A stretch of DNA of 64,000 nucleotides, taken from IMG/VR virus record IMGVR_UViG_3300048930_000409, positions 1 to 64,000 of that record; one strand, given 5' to 3'. Below the pieces are notes generated by a model that saw nothing but the letters and a program-made list of their open reading frames with translations, was not told where the DNA came from and searched no databases. This DNA is from a virus. The position numbers and the translations under genes are program-made. Shown here piece after piece: positions 62,399 through 64,000 of the stretch (positions are counted from its first letter, which is position 1; every line of letters starts with the position of its first letter).

Positions 62399-62770
62399 TT
62401 ACCTGCACTGGAATTCGATGGGAACGACGACCGGGGCCACGCCCGGCGGAATGTTCGGCTGATACCAATTTGTGACGGTGGCCCCGCACTTCACGAGGCC
62501 GCCATCACACACCAACTCGCCGAACGCCATGACCTGCATGCCCGCTACTTCGGACTCGGGGAAGAGGTCAGCGATGCGGATTTCCCAGGCAGCGCCTGGT
62601 TCGACAAGCTGAGCCCATGTTCGGCGCCGACCGTCAGTGAAGACGAACGCAAGCTCGACGCGAGTGGCTCGATCACGTGAGTTGAACCCTCCCACATACG
62701 AATCAAGGAATCGTCCGTCACGTCGCCAGATCCCGGCTTGCCCGATGACGCCTGCGCCTCCGCGACGACA
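62399..62770 (-). pseudogene. Frame-shifted continuation of the FnIII protein
   Basis: The frame after position about 62770 (minus strand) continues with clear coding character: GIWRRDGRFLDSYVGGFNS, RVELAFVFTDGRRRTWAQ, WEIRIADLFPESE, ending VVVPIEFQCR. The FnIII frame in the same stretch looks random and Ser-rich. Either a frameshift (real or sequencing error) splits one gene, or this is a separate gene with an internal start (for example GTG in YVGGF). Confidence 0.55.
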
Positions 62771-63159
62771 CCCCGGAAATTCCCCGGTGCTCCCGGTGGC
62801 GTCGCTCTCCTGAAAAGCAGGGAGTTCGAGTGGACCGACTTCAGCGTCCCGGAGATGGCACGGAGCGAGGCGTAGAAGTTCTTGACCGATGGCATCTCCG
62901 ACACGGTCACTTCCAGGCTCACGGCATTCGGGTCGTTGATCGCGATGGTCTTCAGCACTTGGCCGGACACCCCCTCGCCGGTCTGGGCCGTGTTGGCGAA
63001 GACCACTTCGTACCCCGTCACGGGGTCGCCGGTCGTGGGCTTGTCCCACCCCAGCTGCACGGACGTCGCCGACGGGAGCAGCACGATCTCGGGCGGGGCC
63101 TGCGCCAGTGCGACCGTCGAGGTCAAGCACAGCATCAGGAACATCATCAAGACTCTCAT
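62545..63159 (-). CDS. Secreted FnIII-like protein
   Basis: A 204-residue open frame with a signal peptide (MRVLMMFLMLCLTSTVALA) and a fibronectin type III domain (about 22-120, SVQLGWDKPTTGDPVTGYEVVFA; KNFYASLRAIS). The last 65 residues look frame-shifted (see 62399). AAGGAG sits 6 nt before this ATG. FnIII domains are common on phage surfaces, but a signal peptide is not. Confidence 0.6.
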   Translation of the reverse strand: MRVLMMFLMLCLTSTVALAQAPPEIVLLPSATSVQLGWDKPTTGDPVTGYEVVFANTAQTGEGVSGQVLKTIAINDPNAVSLEVTVSEMPSVKNFYASLRAISGTLKSVHSNSLLFRRATPPGAPGNFRGVVAEAQASSGKPGSGDVTDDSLIRMWEGSTHVIEPLASSLRSSSLTVGAEHGLSLSNQALPGKSASLTSSPSPK

Positions 63160-63178
63160 GGACATCTCCTTGCACGTA

Positions 63179-63214
63179 GAAGAAACGGCCCGCACATGCA
63201 ACACGTGCGGGCCG
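63179..63214 (-). terminator. Intrinsic terminator (leftward)
   Basis: CGGCCCGCAC (63186-63195) pairs perfectly with GTGCGGGCCG (63205-63214), 9-nt loop; on the minus strand it is followed by TTTCTTCT. It follows the capsid and the 63250 gene, typical for limiting read-through after the capsid. Confidence 0.75.
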
Positions 63215-63249
63215 AGTGACCTCGATCGTTGGTGTCGAGGGCGAACCGC

Positions 63250-63666
63250 CTACTTCTTCGCCGTCTTCTTGGCCTTGGCCGGGGCCTTCGTCTTCTTGGC
63301 CTTGGCCGGCTTCACCGGGGGCGGGGGAGGCGCGTCATCTTCTTCCTCCTCGTCATCCTCGGTCTCGGTCTCGTCGACGTCGGCATCGTCGTCTTCGGTC
63401 ACATCGACCGCGTCGGATTCCTCCTCGTCCTCGACGGACTCCTGCGCGGCAGCGGCCTTGCGACCACGTGCCAGCGGGGCGGCCTCGGCGTCGAAGGAAG
63501 ACGTCAGGCCCATGGCCTCGGCGTACTCCTCCGGCGTCGCAGGCCGAATCATGCGCGTAGACGTCATCGCGGCTTCGTTGCGGAAGCTGCCCGTGTCCAC
63601 GAGGTCTCCCCGTTCATACGCCTCGCCAAAGGCGGTGAAGGGCTTGACCACTACAGAAATCGCCAT
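63250..63666 (-). CDS. Acidic and Lys-tailed head-region protein
   Basis: A 138-residue protein. Residues 1-70 form a small domain (AISVVVKPFTAFGEAYERGDLVD), then an acidic segment (about 78-113, mostly Asp/Glu), PPPPP and a Lys/Ala tail (KPAKAKKTKAPAKAKK). First gene after the capsid gene; an internal or scaffold-like head protein, or a DNA-binding accessory, is possible. AAGGAGG precedes the ATG. Confidence 0.65.
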   Translation of the reverse strand: MAISVVVKPFTAFGEAYERGDLVDTGSFRNEAAMTSTRMIRPATPEEYAEAMGLTSSFDAEAAPLARGRKAAAAQESVEDEEESDAVDVTEDDDADVDETETEDDEEEEDDAPPPPPVKPAKAKKTKAPAKAKKTAKK

Positions 63667-63693
63667 GTCCGTTCCTCCTTGCTGGTGGACGGG

Positions 63694-64000
63694 TTATCCG
63701 ACGATGTTCTCGATGAACACGCCGAGGTCGGGCGCCACGGCCTTGTTGTCGAACGCGACCTCCATCTCGTACCGCGTCGACTTGGTCAGCGGCACCGGGA
63801 TGGTCGCCACGCCCGCGCCGAGGCCGAGGCCACCGGACACGCCGGTCCAGCGGAACGTGTAGCCCGCCGACGGAGTCAGTCGACCGGGGTTCGCAGCCAC
63901 GTGCCCGAACCAGGCCGACTTGCCGAAGATGAACGACACGGCCTTGGTCGCGCGCTCGGGCGCCGTGTTGACGACGGCCTTGGCGATCAGGATGCGGTCG
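63694..64000 (-). CDS. Major capsid protein, C-terminal part
   Basis: The frame is open to the right edge, so the gene starts outside the window. The visible 101 residues (DRILIAKAVVNTAPERATKAV, then FIFGKSAWFGHVAANPG, ending VFIENIVG) have the strand-rich pattern of the C-terminal HK97-fold domain, and STRYEMEVAFDNKAVAPDLGVF is a typical ending. Gene order (capsid first, then connectors and tail) supports it. Partial; start not seen. Confidence 0.7.
   Translation of the reverse strand, partial: DRILIAKAVVNTAPERATKAVSFIFGKSAWFGHVAANPGRLTPSAGYTFRWTGVSGGLGLGAGVATIPVPLTKSTRYEMEVAFDNKAVAPDLGVFIENIVG

Noticed and set aside
60523-62475. 650-residue rightward ORF
   Set aside because: Antisense shadow of the glycosidase-like gene; Arg/Val/Ala-rich, no SD, no domain.
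1-64000. CRISPR array, tRNA or rRNA gene
   Set aside because: No evenly spaced direct repeats and no cloverleaf or rRNA-like sequence noticed; tRNAs could be missed by eye.
1-64000. Integrase, repressor or attachment site
   Set aside because: No tyrosine or serine recombinase motif seen, so lysogeny cannot be judged from this window.

Overview
The window is part of the genome of a large, GC-rich, double-stranded DNA tailed bacteriophage. Long non-contractile-type tail genes (a 1,730-residue tape measure protein, tail tube proteins, tail assembly chaperones) and an HK97-type major capsid protein point to a siphovirus-like virion. A GH108-type endolysin, many Sec signal peptides, lipoboxes and a twin-arginine signal suggest a Gram-negative (probably proteobacterial) host. 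No integrase, repressor, terminase, tRNA or CRISPR array was seen; the packaging and head genes lie beyond the right edge.

Layout. (1) 1-2,000: two copies of a 14-bp parS-like palindrome, then a small operon. (2) 259-18,280: about 50 short, tightly packed rightward genes, mostly of unknown function, in short operons with ATGA/GTGA overlaps. Most operons start with a promoter, a GC-rich 5' hairpin and a Shine-Dalgarno GGAG held in the loop of a second small hairpin. (3) 18,284-18,484: a 200-bp imperfect inverted repeat with an AT-rich centre. (4) 19,215-37,884: replication, recombination and nucleotide genes, all rightward: histone-like protein, SNF2-type helicase, RuvC-like resolvase, Cas4/RecB-like nuclease, FAD-dependent oxidoreductase, MazG-HAD fusion, divergent ThyX, Sak4-like ATPase, glycosyltransferase-like protein, ssDNA-binding protein with acidic tail, Nmad1-like protein, family A DNA polymerase and primase-helicase. 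(5) 37,963-38,069: a long hairpin where the rightward and leftward blocks converge. (6) 38,067-64,000, all leftward except one gene: reading in transcription order from the right edge, major capsid protein (partial), small acidic/Lys-rich protein, secreted FnIII protein, glycoside-hydrolase-like protein, tail fibre-like proteins, connectors, tail completion, two tail tube paralogues, chaperones, tape measure, baseplate hub, large fibre, secreted small proteins and the lysis cassette. A free-standing HNH endonuclease gene on the plus strand interrupts this block.

How it fits together. The rightward genes would run early takeover, replication and possibly DNA base modification. The ThyX homologue has lost the conserved serines of its signature and sits with a FAD enzyme, a MazG-HAD fusion, a glycosyltransferase-like protein and an Nmad1-like protein, which is the strongest candidate here for a new biochemical pathway. 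The leftward genes build the virion and lyse the cell. The two most novel regulatory features are the SD-in-loop leader family and the CTGCAG-bounded hairpin elements. The clearest evolutionary event is the HNH gene flanked by a synonymously recoded copy of the end of its neighbour.
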